This document shows, in pieces, positions 54,532-64,000 of a stretch of DNA of 64,000 nt. The number at the start of each line of letters is the position of its first letter. Positions within the stretch are counted from its first letter, which is position 1. The notes under the pieces are model-generated. The model searched no databases. It had not been told where the DNA came from and saw only the letters and a list, made by a program, of their open reading frames with translations. Origin of the DNA: CBDVBE01 sp964543525 (GTDB lineage: Bacteria > Fibrobacterota > Chitinivibrionia > Chitinivibrionales > JANQEN01). The translations under genes and the position numbers were made by a program. The stretch spans positions 11,818 to 75,817 of the forward strand of contig CAZIYW010000007.1 in the NCBI GenBank assembly GCA_964543525.1, read 5' to 3'.

Positions 54532-56019
54532 TCATTTTCCATACTTCGATAGAAGACTTTTCCCCTTTTCAGTAATACGATATTTCTGTTTACTGCTTCT
54601 GGGTTTGTCAGGGATGGTCATTTCCATAACGCCTATTCTTATAGCCGGCTGCCGGTATGATTCTCGAAAATATTTTTCATCTTTTTATCCGAGTTTTTTC
54701 TTGTATCTCGCTCCGTTTCATTTCTCCTTTTAATATATAAAAGCCTTTGAACTTCGGGGGTAACTTCTTCCGATACAGATTCCGTGACACCACGAGCTGC
54801 AGGGTGAATCGGCAAACGAGCCAAAAAATAACTGAGATCTTCATCGAATTCAAATTCTGCAGGAGGTGATCCATTCGCCTTCATCGCTCGAATAATCTTT
54901 GGAATACCCGTTGAACGACCTTCCGTGTATTTCAACTCCTTTAAAAACTCCCCAATACGGCGATTACGGTAATGTCGGGGAATGGCGCGACCGGCTTGGA
55001 ACTGCGAAATCTTAATAGACCGGTCGGGACCGGGGTAACTTAATACCACAAAATCTTCATGCATTTATCCGAATTTCTACCGGTTCTCGTATGTCATGAC
55101 CACGATGATATACAGCATTTACTACGGATTCTTCAATGGCGGCACAGGGAGCATTTTCAACCCGGGTCGCTTCTGCTTTTTCCGGGTGTTTTATCACTGT
55201 TTCACTAACAAAATTACGTTTAATATAAGTCAACGCTTCATTAAGCATCTGTGGTAATAATCCATGAAAAATCTTTTCTGAAAATGTATCACCGCCTGGT
55301 CCACTTTTAGGAAACCAGACCACATCAATCTTCATAACAGGGAAAAAGTGAAATGGCTCAGCGTTAAACATGATTAAGCCGGCATTTAAAGGAAACGGAT
55401 TTTCAGAGGGACCGCCGATTACACCCATTTATCTTCCCAATTCTTCTTTTGACAGGTCAGGTACCTTTATAGATAAATCACTGTTAACACGGTTTAAATA
55501 GTTAATCATCAGCTGTTTTGAAAGGTCATCAATTTTTTCCTGCTGATTAAAACGGTCATCAAACGGAACGGCTGCAGCAAGTGAAATAAGCTCGGTTTAA
55601 TCAGCACCTTTTGCTTTTATTGTGCTGGAACCTTTACGAATGTATAGGCATAATCATTATTACCTTTACCTAAACCGACTTTTGCCTTAGAAGGCCTTGT
55701 ATGTCCACCTAAAACCCATAAAACAAGAATATTCTTACCATTGCACAATAATAGGGTGATAATAGGGCTGAATTGCATTGAATCCAAGATTAAGCTATCG
55801 TTCTCTTTAATATTTAATCCTGTTGGAGGAAGAGCTGGCCGTCCTTTATTTTCTTTTATGCCAATTATTATATACCCTCCACCAAGATTCCTGAAATCAT
55901 TAGTACACACACATAGTGTGGAGAGTTTTCTGAGGATTCCACCCTTCTTTAAATTCAAGTCGTTCCCATTCAACGATATTTCCTGTAACCAGTTCGTTTA
56001 CTGATAGAGGAAGTGGCAT
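54532..56019 (-). pseudogene. Schlafen-like/AlbA_2 ATP-binding protein, multiply broken
   Basis: From ATG 56019 the minus strand encodes MPLPLSVNELVTGNIVEWERLEFKEGWNPQK, but the frame ends at 55900, and the next parts appear in other frames: TNDFRNLGGGYIIIGIKENKGRPALPPTGLN (to 55617), ELISLAAAVPFDDRFNQQEKIDDLSKQLM (55440-55590), MGVIGGPSENPFPLN...HPEKAEATRVEN (55428-55057), LSYPGPDRSIKISQFQAG...STGIPKIIRAMKANGSPP (55064-54639), and finally KPRSSKQKYRITEKGKSLL to the end near 54532. Together these form one full protein of the AlbA_2 plus HATPase_c_4 type with a winged-helix end, a common stress- or phage-associated family. Several frameshifts and stops show it is dead. TGTGTGTGTA near 55905 is the first lesion. 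Confidence 0.85.
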
Positions 56020-56301
56020 AAAAAAACTCCCGTCAATAAAACAACTCTTATACCATATTTTTATATCCAAAAAAAATATGGGCGACAATGGGAAGAAAAT
56101 CACGGAAAGTCTCGGGCATCCTTTTCCATATTTAATTATAATTAATAGCGAATAATTCCAATTTGTTTATATATTATTATTAGGGCATTTGAGGAGAGGG
56201 TCACTTGCCTAATACTGTAACATAATTGATTAACCGTAAATAGTAACGTTTTAAAAAGTAACTCGAATAACCTCTTTTTTCACTTGCGGGGAGTGTAGCG
56301 G

Positions 56302-59300
56302 ATGCTGAGAAAGCCTGGAGATCCGGGAGGCACAGGTCTACTGATAACCACATTGTTGATAATCCTGCAAAACTCTTTTGCTGAGGTTTACCTCAATCTG
56401 CTGAGCACCCCTTGGCAGTTCGACAATGTATCTGAATGGGATCAGCGCACCTGCAGCTTTGATGTGGTCAATGGCACCAACCGGCTTCGAAAAACAGAAG
56501 GACTTCGATTTACCGTACCAAATAAACCGACCACGTTTGTCTCCTATGATAATCCGGCAGTAGATGTCACCGCTGTTAACGACGGCAACGGCCCCGACCG
56601 CTATACCGCCAGAATCAGCGGTATGAATACCAACGGGACTGCATATTTAAATGCTATCAAAGCAAACTCCTCCCTGCGAATTAACTTAACCTGCTCCGGT
56701 ATCCAGGCTGGTACCGATTTTACCCCGGTCAAACACCAGTACCTGGTAAAAACCGGCTCGATTACCGGTGATAAGGGATACAAAGACGCTCCCCCGATTT
56801 CTGTTGATATCATTGACAGCCTTATTTCTCTTCCCTGGTTTTATGATACTGACCTGTATATTCCCGACTCACTGGGCATTCAGGGCGGCACCTATACCGG
56901 CGGTTTTATCGATACCTGGTATGACCAGGCTGGAGACTCGTCACTCTGGCAGATTCAGATATGCCTGCCTGACGATTACTTCACCGTTAACGGCGAACCG
57001 GCAAAATACCGGCCTGATATAATGGGACAAAACGATGCTTCAGGTGCTGGGCCAATGTATGCAATGAGTCTGGCTATGATGCAGGAATATATGAATGTGG
57101 ACATGCAGATTATTGCAGGCTGCTCCCCAAATGAGAGTTATGGCGGCGTTGAGATGTTTACCGACATGGGCGGACCGGATTTCGTCTCGCAGGGATGTAA
57201 ATACATTGCCAATAAAGGTGCCAGCGGCGGTACCGGGCCTGCTAACCTTATGGATGCACCGTACAATGAAAATGTCTACGTCAGCTACCCCAAATTCCTC
57301 CCCTATGCAACAGGCGGAGCCAACCCGGACCAGTTTTGTGCAACACCGGGAAACGGTGCGTCCTGTCTGGGAAATTCCCCGCAAATGGCAAACGCGCTAC
57401 TGCTCAGCGCACTGTATATGTGGAACACCTACGACAGAATGGTCAATGCCACTGATTTCTGGGCAAAAGACCTGTTCAACAAAGCGGCGGACCCGCAAAT
57501 TACCGCGAAAATGGTGCTTTCCGCATGGAACAAGGGAAATGATTATCCCTATGAAGATGTCATGGAGTATACTCCGCAGAATACAGCAAACAACAATTAC
57601 AACGATGTTATCCAGTCCGTCTCAACTACAGCCAATGTGACTAATCAGATGGCCTTTGATTATCTGAATAAAATCTATCCGGCTTTGAATCCAATTCTGG
57701 ACGCATGTGTCAATTCTGAAAATAACGGGGGTAATTGCAAAATTCATGACGATTCCCTTTCTCTCAATGACTTTGAAAAGCTCTTCTTTGGTATGAGCGG
57801 AAATGGTTTGACTCCCGACCCTGACAACGGTATTCTCGGTGCAGGAGGTATCCTCTGGCATTTCAATATGAGTGAAGCAAAGCGCGCAGAGCTCTGGTCC
57901 GATGTAAAAACCGCTTTTAACAAGCTTAAAGGCAAAGCACCCTCGACACAGGGAACTGAGCTTATATCGTTCAGATATGATATGTTGGTGGTTTTACGTG
58001 TGGCAAAACAGTATCTCAGTCTCGAGCGGCCGAAACCGAACGATCAGTATTTTACCGGATGGGTTGATGCCCACTCTAAAAAAACGCCGGTCGGTCCTGT
58101 AAATCCGGAAAATGTCTATCCACATCTCCTGATATCGGAAAAAGGGGTAACCGCTCAGAATGATTTCTTTCTGAGACTGGTTATTGCTGATAACGGCAAT
58201 CTCGGTGTTGACAATTCGGAAGTTGTCGAATGGACACTGGACACCCTGTGGGAATCATGGTATCCCGGTGAATATGTATCCGGCGACACCAACAATGCCG
58301 TGTATAAAGCAACGATTCCCTCACAAACCATTGATGAATGGTTCAACGGCGCAAACGGCTATGGCTGGGTGCGGGTTACGGATCGGTGCGGCAACTCGAC
58401 GATTGAAAAATTTACCATTGAAGGAGTCGCCTACCCCACTGTGTCAGAGGCTTATATCGAGGATACTGAAGGTGAAGGTTACGGCAATAAAATTACTGTA
58501 AAAATGATACTCGGTACTGCAGACACGGCGGACGAGCTCGATGATTTTACCCGTTTTCAATATGCCTGGCCAAATAAAACTCCTTTGAAGGATGCTGATC
58601 AGAACAGCACTACTATCGATAATACCAATAATATTATTACCGTAACGGATAACAGTTTCAACGACGGTGCCGGGCTGGGGCTGGTATCATTCGACTACCC
58701 GTCAAAGGACTCAATTGAAGGTGATTTGCTTGACAAAGTCGGTCCGGCAATCATCAAAGATAACGGCGCTTACCTTTATACCGGTGCGAAAGATACGCTC
58801 GAAATTACCCTCACGGAGGATATCACTGAAAATTTACAGGCCGACACCAGATACCTTCGTTTTAAAATCGGCAACGGCAATCCCGAGGAAATCGCATCGG
58901 ATGAAATAATAAAAGTCAGCAGTTCAAAATGGCGTTTCACCTTCACCGCAGGTACCCTTGCTGATAAAGATTCGGTTAATCTCATTGCAGCAAGCGGTCT
59001 GCAGGATCTGGTAAGCAACAGCCCGGCAGATTACAACAAATACCGGCCCATCAAAACACTGGGCAGCAAAGAGCCGCGGTGGGATATCGGGTATATAAAG
59101 GATTCCGACGGTGACGGTTACGGTGACCGTATCACCGTGGCAATTATTCCAGGCCCTGCACCAGATGCCGACAAACCCTCTGATGTGATAAAGTACGAAT
59201 ACTCCTGGCCCGATAAAAACAACTTCGTCGAGGCTCCGGTCAATACCATCACGATATCCGGTAATAACCTTGCCGCAACCGACAACACCCTTACAGACGG

Positions 59301-61506
59301 CGCAGGTGAGGGTAACGGACGGCTGGCATTCCCTTCTGCCACAATTACCGGTACTGTGTACGATAGTGTCGGCCCTGCACTTATCGATTCAGCGATTCTC
59401 CTCGAAAAACAGAATGGTGCCGACCCGGAAACCCTGATTGTCACATTCAGCGAACCGATTAAAGAAAATCTCCTTGACGATACAACCTATCTGAAAATCA
59501 ACGATGTTCAGGTGCTTTCTTATACTGCTCTGAAAACCGGCGGCAATAAGAAGTGGCGGTTTATTCTGCCGGCCGGCAGTGTGCAAGCCGGGGATTCGGT
59601 CAACCTGGTTACCGGTAACAATTCCGATGGACTTGTAGCATACTACCCTTTCAACGGCAATGCAAATGACGAGACCGGAAACGGACATCACGGGAATGTT
59701 ACAGGCGGCGCGTCTTTAACCCAGGATAGATTCGGTAAAAGCAGCAGTGCATACAGTTTCGATGGTATTGACGACTGTATTATTGTGCCGGATCACCCGC
59801 AGCTCCAGCTTGGCAGCAGAGGGACGATATGCCTGTGGGTATATGCCGAAACAAACAATAAAAACAATGCCGCCTTTATATCCAAAGACGGCCCCGCCTG
59901 CATGGACGACCTTTCAATCGGCCTTGATATGGATTTAAAAGCACCCAACACACTCTGTATGAATTTCAACAGAGCATTAGAAAACGATATTCTGTATATT
60001 AGTGAAAAAAATACTTTTCCTGAAAAAGTGTGGACATTTATATGCGGCACCTGGGATGATAACGGCTTTGCATTATATAAAAACGCTGAGCTTATAAACT
60101 CCATAGCGGAAAGTGTTACGCTTATTGCCGATTCTATACCGCTGGTTATTGCCTATGAAGTTAAAACCCCGCCGCTGCTGGACCATATCGAAGGCGACAT
60201 AGATGATATCCGCATTTACAATCGCTCATTAAGTCAGGCTGAAATTACACGCATTTATAATAATGAAGAATTGAACGCAGGGGTAACCATTGTCGATTTG
60301 AAAGACAATCCTCCGCTTGACATCAACCAGAAAGTCCCTGTTGTAAAATTACAAAAACCGAACAGTGTAAAAGATGGTGTTTACCTTGATGAAAATGCTG
60401 ACGGTATTATGGACAGTGTGGCAATCACCTTCGATACGACTATAACCAGGGAAGCTCTTAATGCACTGTCCTTCAGTTTCGTCTGGTTATCCTCGAACGA
60501 TAATTCAGTAACCATGTCTGTTAACGGCCCGGCCTTTTCCATCTTTGATGATGTGAAAGCCGGCTGGAAAGTTTCAGGATACGATTTAAAACAATTTATA
60601 ACTTCACTTGGTGCAACCTGGGGACAGGCAACGGTAATACAGCCAAACGTGACAACCGGCGGCATGGATACCGTTGAAATAACAAATAAATTCAGAGACG
60701 CTATGGGCCCGGTTCCGGCAAAGGCTGTTTTTGCTCCGGCCTATATCGATAATAACACTCAAAATCAGCAGGGTACGGGGGATATCCCCGATACCCTTAC
60801 CGTCACCTTCTCAGAAAAGATAGCGGTCCCGTCAACAGCATCAGCAGCCTGGCCCAATCCGTTCGGTTACTGCCATGCCGGCGGCTCATCCTACGATATG
60901 GCACTGGCACTGGTGCCGGATCAGGTTTCGGGCAGAGCAATGGTTTTTTTGGTAATTGGAAAGGATGACTACCCTGAAAGAAACAGTGACTCTATCTGGA
61001 GTGTATCAGGTGCAGACTTCACCGATTCAGTCGGTATTATACAGCAGAAAACAACCGGGAAAATCCCACTAATTGTTAAAAAGTATCATTACGCCTACAA
61101 TGCATCGGCGTACCCCAATCCTTACAACGCAAATGAAACGGATGAAACGGTCCTGGATGAAATCGGGCAGGCATGGGATTACTTCTCTATTGATGAGGAG
61201 AAAAAAGGAATACTGCTCATCGTTGATCCGTATGGGTATATAAACAGTAAGGTGGCGGTAACAGTCTCTGCGAATATATACGATCCTGTCGGCAATACCG
61301 TAAAAAGAATACCTGAAAACAGCTTTACCTATAAAAGTAATACCAGGAAAAATCAGGTCTGGTATGCGCTCTGGAATACGTGTAATGAGCGGGAGCGAAT
61401 CGTCGGTCAGGGTTCCTATATCTGCATAATCTCTGTCGAGGAACGCCAGGAGGGAAGTCCACCGGTCAGAAATGACTTTCCGGTGATAATTGGTATAAAA
61501 AAATAG
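56302..61506 (+). CDS. large secreted multidomain protein with inserted LamG domain
   Basis: This 1734-residue protein has an N-terminal signal (LLITTLLIILQNSFA), an N-terminal region of unknown family (to about 600) with several Cys and many Asn, Gly and Ser, then repeated bacterial Ig- or cadherin-like units. Similar openings occur near residue 718 (EDTEGEGYGNKITV), 934 (DSDGDGYGDRITV) and 1363 (DENADGIMDSVAI), each leading into a sheet that ends with DSVNL. A LamG-type domain (GLVAYYPFNG... FDGIDDCIIV...ISKDG... DIDDIRIYNRSLSQAEI, about 1109-1326) is inserted in the second unit. The C-terminus has YPNPYN and a final sorting-like domain. Probable extracellular matrix or adhesion protein. 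GGGGAG precedes the ATG. Confidence 0.7.
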   Translation: MLRKPGDPGGTGLLITTLLIILQNSFAEVYLNLLSTPWQFDNVSEWDQRTCSFDVVNGTNRLRKTEGLRFTVPNKPTTFVSYDNPAVDVTAVNDGNGPDRYTARISGMNTNGTAYLNAIKANSSLRINLTCSGIQAGTDFTPVKHQYLVKTGSITGDKGYKDAPPISVDIIDSLISLPWFYDTDLYIPDSLGIQGGTYTGGFIDTWYDQAGDSSLWQIQICLPDDYFTVNGEPAKYRPDIMGQNDASGAGPMYAMSLAMMQEYMNVDMQIIAGCSPNESYGGVEMFTDMGGPDFVSQGCKYIANKGASGGTGPANLMDAPYNENVYVSYPKFLPYATGGANPDQFCATPGNGASCLGNSPQMANALLLSALYMWNTYDRMVNATDFWAKDLFNKAADPQITAKMVLSAWNKGNDYPYEDVMEYTPQNTANNNYNDVIQSVSTTANVTNQMAFDYLNKIYPALNPILDACVNSENNGGNCKIHDDSLSLNDFEKLFFGMSGNGLTPDPDNGILGAGGILWHFNMSEAKRAELWSDVKTAFNKLKGKAPSTQGTELISFRYDMLVVLRVAKQYLSLERPKPNDQYFTGWVDAHSKKTPVGPVNPENVYPHLLISEKGVTAQNDFFLRLVIADNGNLGVDNSEVVEWTLDTLWESWYPGEYVSGDTNNAVYKATIPSQTIDEWFNGANGYGWVRVTDRCGNSTIEKFTIEGVAYPTVSEAYIEDTEGEGYGNKITVKMILGTADTADELDDFTRFQYAWPNKTPLKDADQNSTTIDNTNNIITVTDNSFNDGAGLGLVSFDYPSKDSIEGDLLDKVGPAIIKDNGAYLYTGAKDTLEITLTEDITENLQADTRYLRFKIGNGNPEEIASDEIIKVSSSKWRFTFTAGTLADKDSVNLIAASGLQDLVSNSPADYNKYRPIKTLGSKEPRWDIGYIKDSDGDGYGDRITVAIIPGPAPDADKPSDVIKYEYSWPDKNNFVEAPVNTITISGNNLAATDNTLTDGAGEGNGRLAFPSATITGTVYDSVGPALIDSAILLEKQNGADPETLIVTFSEPIKENLLDDTTYLKINDVQVLSYTALKTGGNKKWRFILPAGSVQAGDSVNLVTGNNSDGLVAYYPFNGNANDETGNGHHGNVTGGASLTQDRFGKSSSAYSFDGIDDCIIVPDHPQLQLGSRGTICLWVYAETNNKNNAAFISKDGPACMDDLSIGLDMDLKAPNTLCMNFNRALENDILYISEKNTFPEKVWTFICGTWDDNGFALYKNAELINSIAESVTLIADSIPLVIAYEVKTPPLLDHIEGDIDDIRIYNRSLSQAEITRIYNNEELNAGVTIVDLKDNPPLDINQKVPVVKLQKPNSVKDGVYLDENADGIMDSVAITFDTTITREALNALSFSFVWLSSNDNSVTMSVNGPAFSIFDDVKAGWKVSGYDLKQFITSLGATWGQATVIQPNVTTGGMDTVEITNKFRDAMGPVPAKAVFAPAYIDNNTQNQQGTGDIPDTLTVTFSEKIAVPSTASAAWPNPFGYCHAGGSSYDMALALVPDQVSGRAMVFLVIGKDDYPERNSDSIWSVSGADFTDSVGIIQQKTTGKIPLIVKKYHYAYNASAYPNPYNANETDETVLDEIGQAWDYFSIDEEKKGILLIVDPYGYINSKVAVTVSANIYDPVGNTVKRIPENSFTYKSNTRKNQVWYALWNTCNERERIVGQGSYICIISVEERQEGSPPVRNDFPVIIGIKK

Positions 61507-61645
61507 CCATACTCTACAAACAAAACAATTTTCATATAACTCTTTCCTTTGAATCACTCCGGTAATATTTTAAAGTTAACATGAACGTCTACAGGATCAA
61601 GAAACAAGGTCTTAATAAGTATCTGTCCGAAAACCAGTTAAGACT

Positions 61646-61672
61646 GTCATTTCTCCCTACGGTCGAAATGAC
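61646..61672. repeat. REP-like palindrome GTCATTTC...GAAATGAC
   Basis: GTCATTTC (61646-61653) pairs exactly with GAAATGAC (61665-61672) over an 11-base loop TCCCTACGGTC. This is the look of the dispersed 'GTCATTTCGACCG...GAGAAAT' hairpins found in many FCB and environmental genomes. It lies in the gap before the lipoprotein gene; the rest of the 229-base gap shows nothing. Confidence 0.55.
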
Positions 61673-61735
61673 AAATCAATGACTTTTCTGACAAGCCCTA
61701 ATCAGTTCCTATTGAATATTGGTTGAATAAGGAAA

Positions 61736-63832
61736 ATGAAAATGAAAAAATCATCTCTCTCTTTAATTCTTATGCTTTCAGGCCTGCTCATTTCCCAATG
61801 TATTAAAAACCTTACCGAGGAAGAAGCATTTAAAAAAGGTACGGACTACCTGAAAGCCGGAGATACAAAAGCCGCATATAAATATCTGAAAAAAGCAAGT
61901 GATAAAGCGCCGGACAACTCATTTTACCACTGGGCTGCTGCAAAAGCCGCTCCCAACCGCAATCTGGCCTTTATCCACGGCCAGGCAGCCTGGGACAACG
62001 GTCTGAAATCCTTTGATGTACTGCTTATGCTTACCAATCTTTCATTCCGGAATACAAAAGAGGAAAAGCTTTCTTATGCATTGGACCTCTATAATGAGCT
62101 TCCTGACAGCATTCGCAATGAAGAATTGCGCGGTGCTTTGTTTGAACGGTTCAATGAATTTGACTCAAGTATCGCTATATGGAAAAAAATATATAAAACA
62201 TCGCCAACACCGGAATTGTGCAACAAAATTGCCATGGCTTACAGTAAAAATAACCAGCCGGAGAAGGCCGGTGATTTTTTGCAGAACTGCAGAAAGAAGA
62301 AGCAGCTCAACAGCCGTGGATATTTACTGTTAGCCTACCTCTATATCTTTGATTATAGGTTCGATAAAATCGATACCCTATTTAATGAAGCACGTTCATA
62401 CGGCCTGTATACCGACAATCTTCAGCTCGAGCATGCCGGTTTTCTCATTCTCGAAGGAAAGCTTGCAGCAGCGGAGAGTCTGCTTATTCCCCTTGCTGAA
62501 CCGATTCCGGACAGGAAAAAAGACACCCTGACACTGCGTGCACGGATCCTGCTGGGGTATCTGTATCGCGCGCAGAAAGAGCCGGAAAAAATCAATGCTC
62601 TCGCTGAAAAAGTACCACCAAAATCATCTGAGCAGCTTTATTACTCCGCATTAATTAAAATACTCCTCGACAGTGCCGATGCACTTGAAAAACTGAAAAA
62701 GGCCCGTGCCGAGCTACCGGATTTTCCCATTATTGACCTTGTCTATGCACGCGAAAATGCCCGGGGAGGCAATTTTACGGAAGCAGTCAACGGGTATAAA
62801 AAACTGCCGGCAATTTTCAGGCAATCCCCGGTTATCCTTATAGAATATGCAGTCGCATTAACCAAAGCAGGAAACGATACTAAAGCTCTTGCTCTGATCA
62901 ATACCCTCCACCGAAAGAAAAAATTCACCAAACACTCTCTCGAACTGTTCCGTGACATTACCTACAGGACGAAGCTTATAAAAGAAAGTATGGCCGCCCA
63001 GAAACTCCTGGAAAAAAAATATAAAAACGACACCCGCGTGCAATACACCAGTGCAATGCTCGCATTGCAGAATGGCAAGATTGACAAGGCACTGACTATT
63101 CTTAAAAAACTGTCTGAAAAATATCCCGATGAACCGGCATTTGAAATTGCCCGTATCAAAGCCTATCTGATAAAAAAGGAGTATAACCAGGTTATTGATG
63201 AGTGCCGTGAAAGTAAGCTGGAACTGCCGGTTCTCTGCCCGCTCCTCGCAGAAGCCTACATAAAACTGGGTAAACCGGAACATGCCGAGAAAGTATTTGA
63301 AAAAAGCCTGAAGCAGGATGAAGGCATTGAGCTCATGATCGCATTCGCTCAATTCCAGACAAAACATGAGCGCTATGAAAAAGCCGTAGTTATTTATGAA
63401 AAAATACTGAATACGTACAAGGAAAAGCTGGGCAAGGATGAAAAGGGACATGCGCTGATGCTTAATAATTACACCTGGACTCTCCAGCAGGTACCGTCCT
63501 TTAATAAAAGAAAAGCGCTTTCTTCCATTAAAACAGCATATGAATTATACCCGGAAAATATACATATTCTCGACACCTATGCCTCGACGCTTATTAAATC
63601 CGGTAAGTACAGGGATTGTATCAAATTACTTGAGGAAAGGAATGAAACCGCGAAAGAACCTGCACTGCTTATGCATCTTGCAACAGCCTATGATAAAGAC
63701 GGGCACAGTAATAAAGCGGTAAGAGCGTATCAGGATATTCTGCGTAATGCTGACTCAACCGCAATATTATCGGGCAATATAGATAAGCGGACCATTCAGG
63801 ATCGAATCAACCGGCTTACAGCGGAAAACTGA
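61736..63832 (+). CDS. TPR-repeat lipoprotein
   Basis: The 698-residue protein has a lipoprotein signal peptide, SLILMLSGLLISQC with Cys at residue 22; the residue before Cys is Gln, not the usual Gly/Ala/Ser. Downstream, paired helices of TPR type are repeated along the whole length, such as FKKGTDYLKAGDTKAAYKYLKKASDKAPDN near residue 35 and LMHLATAYDKDGHSNKAVRAYQDIL near 640. TPR lipoproteins act as scaffolds for envelope or type IX complexes and export. AAGGAAA lies before the ATG. No neighbour gives a more specific role. Confidence 0.82.
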   Translation: MKMKKSSLSLILMLSGLLISQCIKNLTEEEAFKKGTDYLKAGDTKAAYKYLKKASDKAPDNSFYHWAAAKAAPNRNLAFIHGQAAWDNGLKSFDVLLMLTNLSFRNTKEEKLSYALDLYNELPDSIRNEELRGALFERFNEFDSSIAIWKKIYKTSPTPELCNKIAMAYSKNNQPEKAGDFLQNCRKKKQLNSRGYLLLAYLYIFDYRFDKIDTLFNEARSYGLYTDNLQLEHAGFLILEGKLAAAESLLIPLAEPIPDRKKDTLTLRARILLGYLYRAQKEPEKINALAEKVPPKSSEQLYYSALIKILLDSADALEKLKKARAELPDFPIIDLVYARENARGGNFTEAVNGYKKLPAIFRQSPVILIEYAVALTKAGNDTKALALINTLHRKKKFTKHSLELFRDITYRTKLIKESMAAQKLLEKKYKNDTRVQYTSAMLALQNGKIDKALTILKKLSEKYPDEPAFEIARIKAYLIKKEYNQVIDECRESKLELPVLCPLLAEAYIKLGKPEHAEKVFEKSLKQDEGIELMIAFAQFQTKHERYEKAVVIYEKILNTYKEKLGKDEKGHALMLNNYTWTLQQVPSFNKRKALSSIKTAYELYPENIHILDTYASTLIKSGKYRDCIKLLEERNETAKEPALLMHLATAYDKDGHSNKAVRAYQDILRNADSTAILSGNIDKRTIQDRINRLTAEN

Positions 63833-64000
63833 CGCGTAATCATCTAAAACGATAATCCCTGACAATAATTATATATGTAGTGTAAAACAGAATTTCCTCC
63901 TTGTAATAAAAATCTGTTCTGATACAGGAATCTGCTGATTCAATTCAATAATGTTGCACTATCTTTATAATATTATATAAAACAACGCCTTACGTTTATT

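Noticed and set aside
62858..63451. 197-codon minus-strand open frame inside the TPR lipoprotein
   Set aside because: Phe-rich translation that arises from antisense of Lys/Glu codons; no start signal.
1..64000. CRISPR arrays, tRNA and rRNA genes, insertion sequences
   Set aside because: I scanned for regularly spaced repeats, tRNA-like T-arms with CCA ends, and transposase motifs. Only tmRNA was found.

Overview
The window looks like chromosomal DNA of a Gram-negative bacterium of the Fibrobacterota/Bacteroidota (FCB) type. Evidence for this is two gingipain-type C25 peptidases and other secreted proteins with C-terminal sorting-domain-like ends, an LpxL-like acyltransferase, an MsbA-like exporter, an outer-membrane-barrel candidate and a lipoprotein with TPR repeats, plus a ketol-acid reductoisomerase of the plant/fungal/Bacteroidetes type. 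A Chitinivibrionia-like Fibrobacterota member is my best guess, at low confidence. Several single-base frameshifts, some in homopolymers, could be assembly errors or real lesions.

Region 1 (1-19.5 kb) is a surface-polysaccharide island. It holds the tail of a DegT-type aminotransferase, a membrane WbpM/FlaA1-like nucleotide-sugar dehydratase, an AAA ATPase of the DUF4143 type, WecB, and a phosphonate operon at 6.1-12.1 kb. The operon encodes a PEP mutase fused to a nucleotidyltransferase, phosphonopyruvate decarboxylase, an Fe-type alcohol dehydrogenase, a second nucleotidyltransferase and a tandem LicD protein. No 2-aminoethylphosphonate transaminase is present. The simplest reading is synthesis of 2-hydroxyethylphosphonate, its activation as a nucleotide, and its transfer to a glycan by the LicD protein. 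The opposite strand carries glycosyltransferases, a TagF/TagB-like protein, leucine dehydrogenase and the frameshifted MsbA-like exporter.

Region 2 (20.5-31 kb) is a branched-chain amino-acid operon: ilvB-ilvN-ilvC-leuA-isochorismatase-like hydrolase-leuB-cimA-ilvE. It is preceded by a well-formed transcription attenuator: a 30-residue leader peptide with 15 Val/Ile/Leu residues, a 12-bp antiterminator and an 11-bp terminator with a U tract. ilvD and leuCD are not here. The tmRNA gene (ssrA) follows, with its own promoter.

Region 3 (31-47.8 kb) is mixed: a STAS protein, an AlaA-like aminotransferase, a CrtI-like oxidoreductase with a degraded neighbour, an LpxL-like acyltransferase, recG, a processive GT2, gpt, a possible DUF120-like protein, a secreted protein with a C25 peptidase, a GH50-like glycoside hydrolase, and AlgH/YqgE.

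Region 4 (47.9-64 kb) holds an ABC-F ATPase, a second C25 peptidase, an AGE-family epimerase, a heavily broken Schlafen-like ATPase pseudogene, a 1734-residue multidomain secreted protein with an inserted LamG domain, and a TPR lipoprotein. Gene decay is frequent here and in region 3.
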